A stretch of DNA of 20,780 bases. It comes from DASRBO01 sp035653595. Its GTDB lineage: Bacteria; Actinomycetota; Acidimicrobiia; Acidimicrobiales; JAJPHE01. Made by a program: the position numbers and the translations under genes. The stretch covers positions 1-20,780 of the forward strand of contig DASRBO010000131.1 of assembly GCA_035653595.1 (NCBI GenBank). Direction: 5' to 3'. A model generated the notes under the pieces. The model was not told the origin of the DNA. It saw nothing but the letters and a program-made list of their open reading frames with translations, and ran no database searches. Positions 7,677-14,088 of this stretch are shown piece by piece (position 1 is the stretch's first letter; every line of letters starts with the position of its first letter).

Positions 7677-9118
7677 ACCCAGGCCCCCGCCGGCACCGCC
7701 TGCAGGTCGCCGCAGCGCGACCCGGACGGCAGCACCTTGAGCGGGTTGAACAGCCGCATCGGGTCGAAGGCGTCCCGCAGGCCGTCCTGGGCCACCAGGT
7801 CGGCCTCGGAGAAGAGCAGGGGCATGTAGTCGCGCTTCTCCAGTCCGATGCCGTGCTCGCCCGACAGGGCCCCCCCGGCGTCGAGGCAGATGCGCAGCAC
7901 CTCCTCGGCGGCGGCATGGACCCTCTCCAGGGCGCCGGGGACCCGCCGGTCGAACAGGAACAGCGGGTGGAGGTTCCCGTCGCCGGCATGGAAGACGTTC
8001 ATGACCGCCACCTGGTTGCGGTCGGCCACGGCGTAGACGGCGTTGAGGATGTCGGCCAGCCGGGTGCGGGGCACGACCGTGTCGTGCAGGTAGTAGTTGG
8101 GGGCCAGGCGGGCGACCGCCCCGAAAGCGGACTTGCGCCCCTTCCAGATGAGGTCGCGTTCGGCGGCGTCGGCGGCGACCCGCACCGAGGTGGCGCCCCC
8201 GTCGCGGGCCAGGCGGGCGACGGTTTCGGCCGCCGCCTCGACCCCGGAGGCGAGGCCGTCCACCTCCACCAGCAGCACGGCGGCGGCATCGGTGGGAAAC
8301 CCGGCGTGGACGAAGTCCTCCACCGCCGCCGTGATCCTCTGGTCCATCATCTCGAGGGCGGCCGGCACCACGCCGGCGGCGATGACGGCGCTGACGGTGG
8401 CGGCGGCGTCCTCGGCCGTGGCGAAGCCGACCAGCAGGGTCCTGATCACCGGAGGCAGGGGCGTGAGCCGCACCGCCACGGCGGTGGCGATCCCCATGGT
8501 CCCCTCGCTGCCCACGAAGGCGCCCCGCAGGTCGTATCCCGCCGGTTCGGGATCGAGCCCGCCCAGGGTGGTGACCGAGCCGTCGGAGAGAACCACCTCC
8601 ACCGCCAGCACGTGGGCCGAGGTGACGCCGTAGGCCAGGCAGTGGGGGCCGCCGGAGTTGTTGGCCACGTTGCCCCCGATCGAGCAGGCCTGCTGGCTGG
8701 ACGGGTCGGGGGCGAAGTGCAGACCGAGTGGTGCGACCTGGCGGGAAAGGTCGAGGTTGAGCACGCCCGGCTGCACCCAGGCCACCCGCTGGGCCGGATC
8801 GACCTCGACCACCCGGTTCATGCGGGTGGTCACCAGCACAACCGGCGGCGCGCCGTCCTCGCTCACCGGCACCGCCCCCCCGGCCAGCCCGGTGCCAGCG
8901 CCGCGGGGTACCACCGCCCGGCCATGACGGCGGGCGATGTCTACCGCCGCCTGCACGTCGGCCCGTGAGGCGCACAGGCACACCACGGCGGCCTCGCCCT
9001 GGATCATGGAGGCGTCGCGGGCGTACAGCGACCGCTCCATGGACCCGGTGCGCACCGCCTCGGGGCCCAACGCCGCCGCCAGCTCGCCGGCCAGATCCTC
9101 CGAGCGCGCCCGCTGCAT
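7673..9118 (-). CDS. glcD: Glycolate oxidase catalytic FAD subunit GlcD
   Basis: A 481-residue FAD-linked oxidase, the catalytic subunit of glycolate dehydrogenase (D-2-hydroxyacid oxidised, FAD reduced). Family blocks include 'VVPRGAGTGLAGGAVP' near residue 70, 'DPSSQQACSIGGNVANNSGG' around 130-150, 'FVGSEGTMGI', and in the C-terminal domain 'NVFHAGDGNLHPLF' (metal/substrate-binding His residues) and 'GALSGEHGIGLEKRDYM', then 'DPMRLFNPLKVLP'. The ATG at 9118 is chosen because the GlcD N-terminus begins here; the frame stays open upstream into the divergent gene. A CAGACT hexamer sits exactly 6 bases before the ATG, one base off the TANNNT pattern seen at other genes here, suggesting a leaderless start. 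D-lactate dehydrogenase activity cannot be excluded from sequence alone, but glcE and glcF next to it support glycolate. Confidence 0.92.
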   Translation of the reverse strand: MQRARSEDLAGELAAALGPEAVRTGSMERSLYARDASMIQGEAAVVCLCASRADVQAAVDIARRHGRAVVPRGAGTGLAGGAVPVSEDGAPPVVLVTTRMNRVVEVDPAQRVAWVQPGVLNLDLSRQVAPLGLHFAPDPSSQQACSIGGNVANNSGGPHCLAYGVTSAHVLAVEVVLSDGSVTTLGGLDPEPAGYDLRGAFVGSEGTMGIATAVAVRLTPLPPVIRTLLVGFATAEDAAATVSAVIAAGVVPAALEMMDQRITAAVEDFVHAGFPTDAAAVLLVEVDGLASGVEAAAETVARLARDGGATSVRVAADAAERDLIWKGRKSAFGAVARLAPNYYLHDTVVPRTRLADILNAVYAVADRNQVAVMNVFHAGDGNLHPLFLFDRRVPGALERVHAAAEEVLRICLDAGGALSGEHGIGLEKRDYMPLLFSEADLVAQDGLRDAFDPMRLFNPLKVLPSGSRCGDLQAVPAGAWV

Positions 9119-9124
9119 CCGATC

Positions 9125-9130
9125 AGTCTG
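9125..9130 (-). promoter_or_regulatory. Possible -10 element (CAGACT) of the glcDEF operon
   Basis: Reading the minus strand, CAGACT occupies -12 to -7 relative to the A of the glcD ATG. It matches the TANNNT pattern except for C in place of the first T. No Shine-Dalgarno precedes the ATG, which supports a leaderless transcript. This is weaker than the three exact plus-strand cases. Confidence 0.3.
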
Positions 9131-9215
9131 CCGAATGCTGGCCCGACCGGCGGCCACTCCTTGGGTGGACGGCACCGGACCGGCGTGAAGGCGGCGAAAA
9201 ATCATCGCTGCGGTA

Positions 9216-9235
9216 CGCGTCCGGAGCGCGACGCG
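9216..9235. promoter_or_regulatory. Inverted repeat CGCGTC-N8-GACGCG, possible operator
   Basis: Perfect 6-bp inverted repeat (9216-9221 and 9230-9235) with an 8-base spacer, placed directly upstream of the TACCCT -10 candidate of the Cys-rich gene and in the glcD upstream region. The position, about -36 to -17 from the presumed start, would let a bound repressor block the promoter. In DNA this GC-rich short repeats occur by chance, so support is modest. Confidence 0.25.
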
Positions 9236-9239
9236 CCGG

Positions 9240-9245
9240 TACCCT
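9240..9245 (+). promoter_or_regulatory. Probable -10 element (TACCCT), leaderless start of the Cys-rich gene
   Basis: TACCCT lies exactly 6 bases before GTG 9252 (at -12 to -7 of a leaderless transcript), the same spacing as upstream of fbiC and of the gene at 10282. The bases between, TCCGCC, contain no Shine-Dalgarno. Confidence 0.45.
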
Positions 9246-9251
9246 TCCGCC

Positions 9252-10004
9252 GTGCCCCGCACCGCAGCGACCGACCACGCCCACGAATGGGTGAGCATCC
9301 CGGATCCGGAGGAGGACCGGACCTGGATGTTCGACGTCACCTTCCTGCTCAGCAACTGGACCTGCATCTTCGGGCGGGGCTGCCAGGGCGTCCTCACCGC
9401 ACCGGCTCCGGAGATGGTGCAGGGCTGCTGCTCCTACGGCGCCCACTTCGTCGACGACGCCGACGCCGAGCGGGTCGAGGAGGCCGCCTCCCATCTCACC
9501 GCCGACCAGTGGCAGTTCAAGAACAAGGCCCGGGGGCGGGGGGTGCTGCGGACCAACCGGACGGGCACCAGGGTGACCAGGCTGGTGGACGGGGCCTGCA
9601 TCTTCCTCAACCGGCCCGGCTTCCCCGGAGGCCCGGGCTGCGCGCTGCACCGCCGCGCCCTGGAGACCGGCGGGCGCCCCATGGATCTCAAGCCCGAGGT
9701 GTGCTGGCAGCTGCCCCTGCGACGCGAGGATCTGGAGACCGAGGGCGGCCATGTGATCTCCACCGTTGGCCAGTGGGACCGGCGGCACTGGGGAGGCGGG
9801 GGTGAGGAGTTCGCCTGGTGGTGCACCGAGGCGCCCGAGGCCTTCGTCGGATCGGCCCCGGTGTACCAGGAGATGGCCGGCGAGCTGGAGGGCGTGGTGG
9901 GAGCGCCCGTCTACCGCCTGATCAGCGCCTATCTGGACCAGCGCCGGGCGGTGGCACTCCCCCATCCGGTGGCCCGCCGGGCCCGCAAGCGGCGGGCGGT
10001 CTGA
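9252..10004 (+). CDS. Conserved Cys-rich protein of unknown function, possible YkgJ/DUF3109-like metal-binding protein
   Basis: A 250-residue soluble protein with eight cysteines: C38, C44, C59-C60, C116, C130, C151 and C191. The blocks 'WTCIFGRGCQGV', 'VQGCCSYGAHF', 'DGACIFLNRPGFPGGPGCALH' and 'EVCWQLPLRRED' resemble the spaced Cys clusters, including a CC pair, of the YkgJ/DUF3109-type proteins thought to bind zinc or iron-sulfur; this link is by pattern only. There is no signal peptide or membrane helix. The C-terminus is basic (RRARKRRAV), which could contact nucleic acid or an acidic partner. Start GTG 9252 is supported by a TACCCT -10 candidate 6 bases upstream. It diverges from glcDEF and converges, with a 10-bp gap, on the small zinc-ribbon gene. 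Its substrate is unknown and I infer no pathway. Confidence 0.7.
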   Translation: MPRTAATDHAHEWVSIPDPEEDRTWMFDVTFLLSNWTCIFGRGCQGVLTAPAPEMVQGCCSYGAHFVDDADAERVEEAASHLTADQWQFKNKARGRGVLRTNRTGTRVTRLVDGACIFLNRPGFPGGPGCALHRRALETGGRPMDLKPEVCWQLPLRREDLETEGGHVISTVGQWDRRHWGGGGEEFAWWCTEAPEAFVGSAPVYQEMAGELEGVVGAPVYRLISAYLDQRRAVALPHPVARRARKRRAV

Positions 10005-10014
10005 ACGGGCCGAC

Positions 10015-10191
10015 CTAGGCCTCGTCGAGCTCGGACTCCTCGGAGTCCTCTGCCTCCTCGCCCGCCAGGCACCACGAAGCGTGGTCGTCCTCGGGATCGG
10101 CACCGCACTCGGGGCACGGTTCGACCACCATCTCGTTGGAGCGCTTGAGCGCACGGGCTTCCTCGAAGCGCCGATGGCGTCCCTTTTTCAC
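10015..10191 (-). CDS. Small CPxCG zinc-ribbon protein, 58 residues
   Basis: A short open frame starting at GTG 10191 with a good Shine-Dalgarno GGGAGA (10203-10198) 6 bases upstream and ending in TAG at 10017-10015. The protein begins with a basic stretch, MKKGRHRRFEEARALKRS, followed by a CPECG knuckle (C26, C29) and a later H37 and C41 in 'DDHASWC', consistent with one bound zinc, then a very acidic tail 'GEEAEESDESELDEA'. The basic head, zinc ribbon and acidic tail give a polarised protein that could bind nucleic acid or ribosomes, but this is inference. It is convergent with the Cys-rich gene (10 bp apart). Clear ribosome site, motif and coding-type composition argue that it is real. Confidence 0.7.
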   Translation of the reverse strand: MKKGRHRRFEEARALKRSNEMVVEPCPECGADPEDDHASWCLAGEEAEDSEESELDEA

Positions 10192-10213
10192 GGGCGATCT
10201 CCCGGAGCGAGAC

Positions 10214-10240
10214 TTCTAGACCCGGCAATTCTAGACCCGG
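10214..10240. repeat. Tandem 12-bp direct repeat TTCTAGACCCGG (period 15) in a divergent promoter region
   Basis: Two identical copies, 10214-10225 and 10229-10240, separated by CAA, lie between the divergent zinc-ribbon gene (minus) and the gene at 10282 (plus). Each copy contains TCTAGA, an AT-richer palindrome that stands out here. On the minus strand the copies supply TAGAAG and TAGAAT, possible -10 elements for the small gene; TAGAAT matches TATAAT at 5 of 6 bases. Alternatively they are binding sites for a regulator. Confidence 0.6.
10228..10233 (-). promoter_or_regulatory. Possible -10 element (TAGAAT) of the small zinc-ribbon gene
   Basis: On the minus strand TAGAAT differs from TATAAT by one base and lies 36 bases before the GTG, leaving a leader of about 30 bases that contains the GGGAGA ribosome site. 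No clear -35 is seen in the GC-rich sequence behind it. Confidence 0.3.
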
Positions 10241-10269
10241 TCGGAGCCGGTCCCCACGGCGGTCCCCGG

Positions 10270-10275
10270 TAGTTT
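10270..10275 (+). promoter_or_regulatory. Probable -10 element (TAGTTT), leaderless start of the gene at 10282
   Basis: TAGTTT lies exactly 6 bases before ATG 10282, at -12 to -7 of a leaderless transcript. GACCCC between them contains no ribosome-binding sequence. This would drive the small gene and, through coupling, the GH13 gene. Confidence 0.5.
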
Positions 10276-10281
10276 GACCCC

Positions 10282-10509
10282 ATGGCCGAGGACCTGGACG
10301 TGGCTGCCATGCTGGAGCGGTTCCGCCTGCGGGCCAGGGCGGTGAGGGACCGGGGCGTGCCCCCCATCGAGGGCCCGGAGCGGCGCCGGTTCATCGAGCA
10401 GGCCCAGCTGGACTACCAGGACTTCGCCATCATCGGCGATGCCGAGGGGTCCCTCGAGGACGGGGTGCTGGTCCTGCGGGTGGACCTGCGGCCCGAGTCC
10501 CGAAGCTGA
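10282..10509 (+). CDS. Small conserved protein of unknown function (75 residues), upstream of GH13 gene
   Basis: A 75-residue protein with a helical, charged N-terminal half ('MLERFRLRARAVRDRGVPP'), a middle 'RRRFIEQAQLDYQDFAIIGDAE' and a C-terminal 'GVLVLRVDLRP' strand. There are no Cys residues, signal peptide or membrane segment. I cannot assign a family. It starts at ATG 10282 with TAGTTT 6 bases upstream, and its TGA (10507-10509) overlaps a CTG that appears to start the GH13 gene (CTGA), implying co-translation. A helper or regulatory role for the downstream glucosidase is possible only from this coupling. Good codon pattern and clean promoter placement support it as a real gene. Confidence 0.7.
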   Translation: MAEDLDVAAMLERFRLRARAVRDRGVPPIEGPERRRFIEQAQLDYQDFAIIGDAEGSLEDGVLVLRVDLRPESRS

Positions 10510-12083
10510 CCGCGACCCCTTCCTCCGGGCCCTGGTGGCAGGAGGCGGTCTGCTACGAGATCTACGTCCCCTCCTTCGGCCGGGCCCGCTCGGACGGTCC
10601 CGGCTTCGCCCCCGCCGGCGGCAGGCTGGCCGGCGACCTCGAGGGGATCCGGTCCCACCTCGACCACCTCCAGTGGCTGGGGATCGACGTGGTCTGGCTG
10701 ACGCCGTTCTACCCCTCGCCCCTGGCCGACTTCGGCTACGACGTGGCCGACTACTGCGACGTGAACCCGCTGTTCGGGTCGCTGGCCGACTTCGACCGCC
10801 TCCTCGAGGACCTGCACCGCCGGGGCATGAGGATGATCGTGGACTGGGTCCCCAACCACAGCAGCGACCGCCACCCCTGGTTCGCTGAGGCCCGCTCCTC
10901 GCGCTCGTCGCCCCGGCGGGACTGGTACGTGTGGCGCGACGGTACGCCCGACCGTCCCCCAAACAACTGGCGGGCCGCCTTCACCGGCGGGCCGGCGTGG
11001 ACCTGGGACGAGGGGACGGGGCAGTGGTACCTCCACCTGTTCCTGCCCCAGCAGCCCGATCTCAACTGGGCCAATCCGGAGGTGGAGGAGGCCATGAGCG
11101 GGGTGGTCCGGTTCTGGCTGGACCGGGGGGTGGACGGCTTCCGCATCGACGTGGTCCACGGCCTGGGCAAGGATCCGGCCCTCCCCGACGCCCCGGCCGA
11201 CCGGGCCGACATCCCGTGGGCCTCCCAGAACGACGACCAGCGCACCCACGCCATCCTGAGACGGCTGCGGCAGCTGGTGGACTCGTATCCGGGCGGGCGC
11301 TTCCTCGTCGGCGAGGTGTACCTGCTCTCGACCGCCCGGGTGGCCCGCTACTACGGCGCCGGGGACGAGCTCCACCTGGCCTTCAACTTCCCTCCCCTCT
11401 ACGCCCCGTGGGAGGCGGAGGCCTGGCGCACGCGCATCCGGCGGGTGCAGGAGGAGCTGGGGCCGCTGGGGGCCTGGCCGACCTGGGTGCTGTCGAACCA
11501 CGACAACCCCCGCCACCGCACCCGGTACGGCTCGGAGGCCAGAGCCCGGGCGGCGGCGGTGCTGCTCCTCACCCTCGAGGGCACCCCCTTCCTCTACGCC
11601 GGAGAGGAGCTGGGCCTGGAGGACGCCGTCGTCCCCGCCGACCGGCGCGTCGATCCGGGGGGACGCGACGGCTGCCGGGCGCCCCTGCCGTGGGATGCGG
11701 GCCCCGACCACGGCTGGGCGGTGCCCTTAGGCGCCGAGCTGTGGCTCCCGTGGCCGCCGGAGCCCGAGCGGCGCAACCCGGCGGCCATGGCCGAAGACCC
11801 GGGATCGATCCTGCACCTCTACCGCCGGATGCTGCAGCTGCGCCGGGGCTCGCCCGCCCTGCGCCGGGGCGGCCTCGAGCTGCTGGACGCCCCCGAGGGC
11901 GTGCTGGCCTACCGCCGGCGGGCCGACGGAGACGAGAGGCTGGTGGTCGTGAACTTCACCGACTCCCCCGTCGGCGTCGAGTTGGGCCGGGGCCTGGCGG
12001 TGCAGCTGGACTCGTCGGACCCGGCCCGGGCCGGCGGCTTCGACGGGCGCCTGGCCGCCTCAGCGGCGGTCGTGGTCGGCTGA
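10506..12083 (+). CDS. GH13 family alpha-glucosidase / oligo-1,6-glucosidase-like enzyme
   Basis: A glycoside hydrolase family 13 (alpha-amylase superfamily) enzyme of about 525 residues, likely cytoplasmic, releasing glucose from malto- or isomalto-oligosaccharides. The conserved regions are DWVPNH (D113-H118), 'GFRIDVVH' with nucleophile D215, 'FLVGEVY' with acid/base E270, and 'LSNHDNPR' with D333. 'WWQEAVCYEIYVPSF' at the N-terminus and 'HPWFAEARSS' are typical of the alpha-glucosidase subgroup rather than secreted amylases, and no signal peptide is present. Family homology begins by 10533, yet in this frame the first ATG/GTG/TTG is GTG 10689, inside the barrel. The only reasonable start is CTG 10506, overlapping the previous stop as CTGA. 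The gene end overlaps convergent RNase D by 24 bp. Exact substrate is uncertain. Confidence 0.88.
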   Translation: MTATPSSGPWWQEAVCYEIYVPSFGRARSDGPGFAPAGGRLAGDLEGIRSHLDHLQWLGIDVVWLTPFYPSPLADFGYDVADYCDVNPLFGSLADFDRLLEDLHRRGMRMIVDWVPNHSSDRHPWFAEARSSRSSPRRDWYVWRDGTPDRPPNNWRAAFTGGPAWTWDEGTGQWYLHLFLPQQPDLNWANPEVEEAMSGVVRFWLDRGVDGFRIDVVHGLGKDPALPDAPADRADIPWASQNDDQRTHAILRRLRQLVDSYPGGRFLVGEVYLLSTARVARYYGAGDELHLAFNFPPLYAPWEAEAWRTRIRRVQEELGPLGAWPTWVLSNHDNPRHRTRYGSEARARAAAVLLLTLEGTPFLYAGEELGLEDAVVPADRRVDPGGRDGCRAPLPWDAGPDHGWAVPLGAELWLPWPPEPERRNPAAMAEDPGSILHLYRRMLQLRRGSPALRRGGLELLDAPEGVLAYRRRADGDERLVVVNFTDSPVGVELGRGLAVQLDSSDPARAGGFDGRLAASAAVVVG

Positions 12084-13259
12084 GTCGGCGGTGGGCACCG
12101 GGCGGTAGGAGCGCTCCTCCAGCACCAGGCCGCCCCGGCCGTCGAAGGCGAGGGCGGCCGAACCGGCCGCCAGACGCAGCAGCGGCTCGCCCACCACCTG
12201 GCGGCGCCAGCCGTCGTCGAGGCGGGAGGGCCGGCCGGAGAACAGCTCGCCGATGTCGGCCCTGGTGGCCAGGAGGCCGGCGTCGATGCGCAGGTCGTCG
12301 GCCATCTGGCCCACCCAGGCCGCCGCCAGGGCCACCGCCGGACGGCGGCTGCGCTCCACGGTGGGCTCGGGGGGCAGGACCAGGCCGGCCGGATCGAGGG
12401 CCAGGCCGGCCTCCACCGCCTCCAGGACGGCCTCCAGGTTGCCGCCACCGAGGTGGCGACGCTCGAGACCGCGCACCGCCTCCAGCTCGGCCCGGTTGCG
12501 GGGCGGCCGGTGGGCGATGGCCGACACGGCCATGTCTGGCAGCACGTAGCGGGGAGGGATGTCCAGCTCGGCCGCCCGCCGCTCCCGCCAGGCCGCCACC
12601 TGCTGGGCCACCCCCCGGGAGCGCCCCCGCAGCTGGCGCCCTCCGCGCAGCCGCCACCAGGCCTCCTCCGGCAGCGGGGCGCTGCGGCGGTGCTCGATGG
12701 CCACGGCGCACTCCTGCTCCACCCACTCGAGGCGCCCCCGGGCCTCGAGGCGCTCGCACAGGGCCAGGCGCAGCTCCAGCAGGTGGGCCACGTCGGCGGC
12801 GGCGTATTCGGTCTGGGCCGCGGTGAGCGGGCGCCTGGTCCAGTCGGTCAGCCGGTCCGACTTGGGCAGCTCCACCCGGAGCACGTCCTCGACCAGGCGG
12901 GACAGCGACGGGGTTGACATCCCTAGGAAGCCGGCGCCGACCTGGGTGTCGAACATGCGGGCCGGCACCGCTCCGCAGGCCCGCTCCAGCACCTCGAGGT
13001 CCTGGTCGCCAGCATGGGCGACGGCCAACCCCCGACCGGCAAGCACGGTGGCGAGCGGGGCCACGTCGACCGCCATGGGATCGACCAGGGCAACCCTCCC
13101 GCGCCACGCCAGCTGAACCAGGGCAAGGCGGGGGTAGTAGGTGCGCTCGCGGTGGAACTCGGTGTCGATGCCGTACTCGGGCTCGCCGGCCAGCTCGGCA
13201 CAGAGCGACTCCAGCCCCTCGGTCGTGGTGACCAGCTCGGGAGGCCCGCCGGCGCTCAT
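12060..13259 (-). CDS. rnd: Ribonuclease D (DEDD exonuclease with HRDC domain)
   Basis: A 399-residue 3'-to-5' exoribonuclease of the DEDD family, used in tRNA and stable RNA 3' maturation. The exonuclease residues are visible: D32 and E34 in 'YGIDTEFHRERTYY', D87 in 'AHAGDQDLEVL' and D156 with Y152 in 'YAAADVAHLLEL'. 'PKSDRLTDWTRRPL' is the family segment before the last motif. An HRDC-type helical domain follows (about residues 210-290, including 'LPDMAVSAIAHRPPRNRAELEAVRGL'), then a C-terminal extension. Start ATG 13259 overlaps the stop of the luciferase-like gene as ATGA; an upstream in-frame extension runs inside that gene and is rejected. It is the last gene of the putA-led minus-strand cluster and converges on the GH13 gene. 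Confidence 0.92.
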   Translation of the reverse strand: MSAGGPPELVTTTEGLESLCAELAGEPEYGIDTEFHRERTYYPRLALVQLAWRGRVALVDPMAVDVAPLATVLAGRGLAVAHAGDQDLEVLERACGAVPARMFDTQVGAGFLGMSTPSLSRLVEDVLRVELPKSDRLTDWTRRPLTAAQTEYAAADVAHLLELRLALCERLEARGRLEWVEQECAVAIEHRRSAPLPEEAWWRLRGGRQLRGRSRGVAQQVAAWRERRAAELDIPPRYVLPDMAVSAIAHRPPRNRAELEAVRGLERRHLGGGNLEAVLEAVEAGLALDPAGLVLPPEPTVERSRRPAVALAAAWVGQMADDLRIDAGLLATRADIGELFSGRPSRLDDGWRRQVVGEPLLRLAAGSAALAFDGRGGLVLEERSYRPVPTADSADHDRR

Positions 13260-14086
13260 CGCAGCGGCGAAAGCATCCGCCACAGCTCCTCCACCGACCG
13301 CAGCCACGCTGCCTCCTCGCCCTGGGTGGGCGCCACCATGAGGTGCTGCACGCCGACCATGGCGAACTCCTCGGCCTGGCGGCGGATGTCGGACTCGCTG
13401 ACGCTGAGCCCGTCCCACGAGGTGCGCAGCGACAGGGTGAACTCCTCCTCCGGACGGGCCTCGCGGAGCATGGCCAGCAGGGGGGCGGCCTTGGCCGGCT
13501 CCAGGAAAGTGCCGTGCCAGCCGTCGCCCTTGGCCGCCGCCCGCCGCAACGCCGCCGGCGACGCCCCCCCGACCCAGATCGGGATGCGCCGCTGCGGCCG
13601 GGGGGCCACCTTCATGCCGTCCAGGTCGACCGTCGGCCCGTGGAACTCGACCGGGTCCGGCCCCTCCCAGCACGCCCGCATGGCGTCGATGGCCTCGTCC
13701 GTGCGGGCCCCCCGCTGGCGGTACGGCACGCCGAGGGCGTCGAACTCCCCCTCCAGCCAGCCGGCCGCCGCCCCGACGGTCAGGCGCCCCCCGCACAGCA
13801 CGTCGAGGCTGGCCAGCTCCTTGGCCAGGTGGAGGGGGTGGCGGTAGGGAAGGACCAGCACGCTGGTGCCGAGGCCGATGCTGGTGGTGGCCGCTCCCGC
13901 CCAGGCCAGGGTCATGAGGGGCTCGAAGAGAAAGGCGGGCGGGTATGCCGCCCCCGCCGGCACGGCCAGGTGGTCGCTCACCCACACGTCGTCGAAGCCC
14001 AGCTCCTCGGCCTGCTGGGCCGCCCGCACGATGGTGGCGCCGCTGGCCGCCCGGCCGTACTGGGGAAGGTGGACGCCGAGGCGCAA
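13256..14086 (-). CDS. Luciferase-like (LLM class) oxidoreductase, possibly F420-dependent
   Basis: A 276-residue TIM-barrel oxidoreductase of the bacterial luciferase-like family. Motifs include the start 'RLGVHLPQYG', 'AEELGFDDVWVSDHLAVP', 'IGLGTSVLVLPYRHPLHLAKELASLDVLCGGRL' region (key part LPYRHPLHLAKELASLD), and 'RIPIWVGGASPAALRRAA'. Members use F420H2 or reduced FMN to act on varied substrates, which cannot be predicted here. fbiC in the same window shows the host makes F420, while the upstream flavin reductase could supply reduced FMN. Two TTG codons are possible starts: 14092, overlapping the previous stop as TTGA, and 14086. I choose 14086 because GGAGG (14097-14093) lies 6 bases before it, an ideal spacing, but only touches 14092. 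The stop overlaps the RNase D ATG. Confidence 0.88.
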   Translation of the reverse strand: MRLGVHLPQYGRAASGATIVRAAQQAEELGFDDVWVSDHLAVPAGAAYPPAFLFEPLMTLAWAGAATTSIGLGTSVLVLPYRHPLHLAKELASLDVLCGGRLTVGAAAGWLEGEFDALGVPYRQRGARTDEAIDAMRACWEGPDPVEFHGPTVDLDGMKVAPRPQRRIPIWVGGASPAALRRAAAKGDGWHGTFLEPAKAAPLLAMLREARPEEEFTLSLRTSWDGLSVSESDIRRQAEEFAMVGVQHLMVAPTQGEEAAWLRSVEELWRMLSPLR

Positions 14087-14088
14087 CC

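Noticed and set aside
7853..8968. 371-codon plus-strand open frame opposite glcD
   Set aside because: Gly/His-rich shadow of GlcD, with no family signal.
13260..13985. Upstream extension of the RNase D frame
   Set aside because: Overlaps the luciferase-like gene in another frame; the D-T-E motif sits 32 residues from the ATG at 13259, the normal distance.
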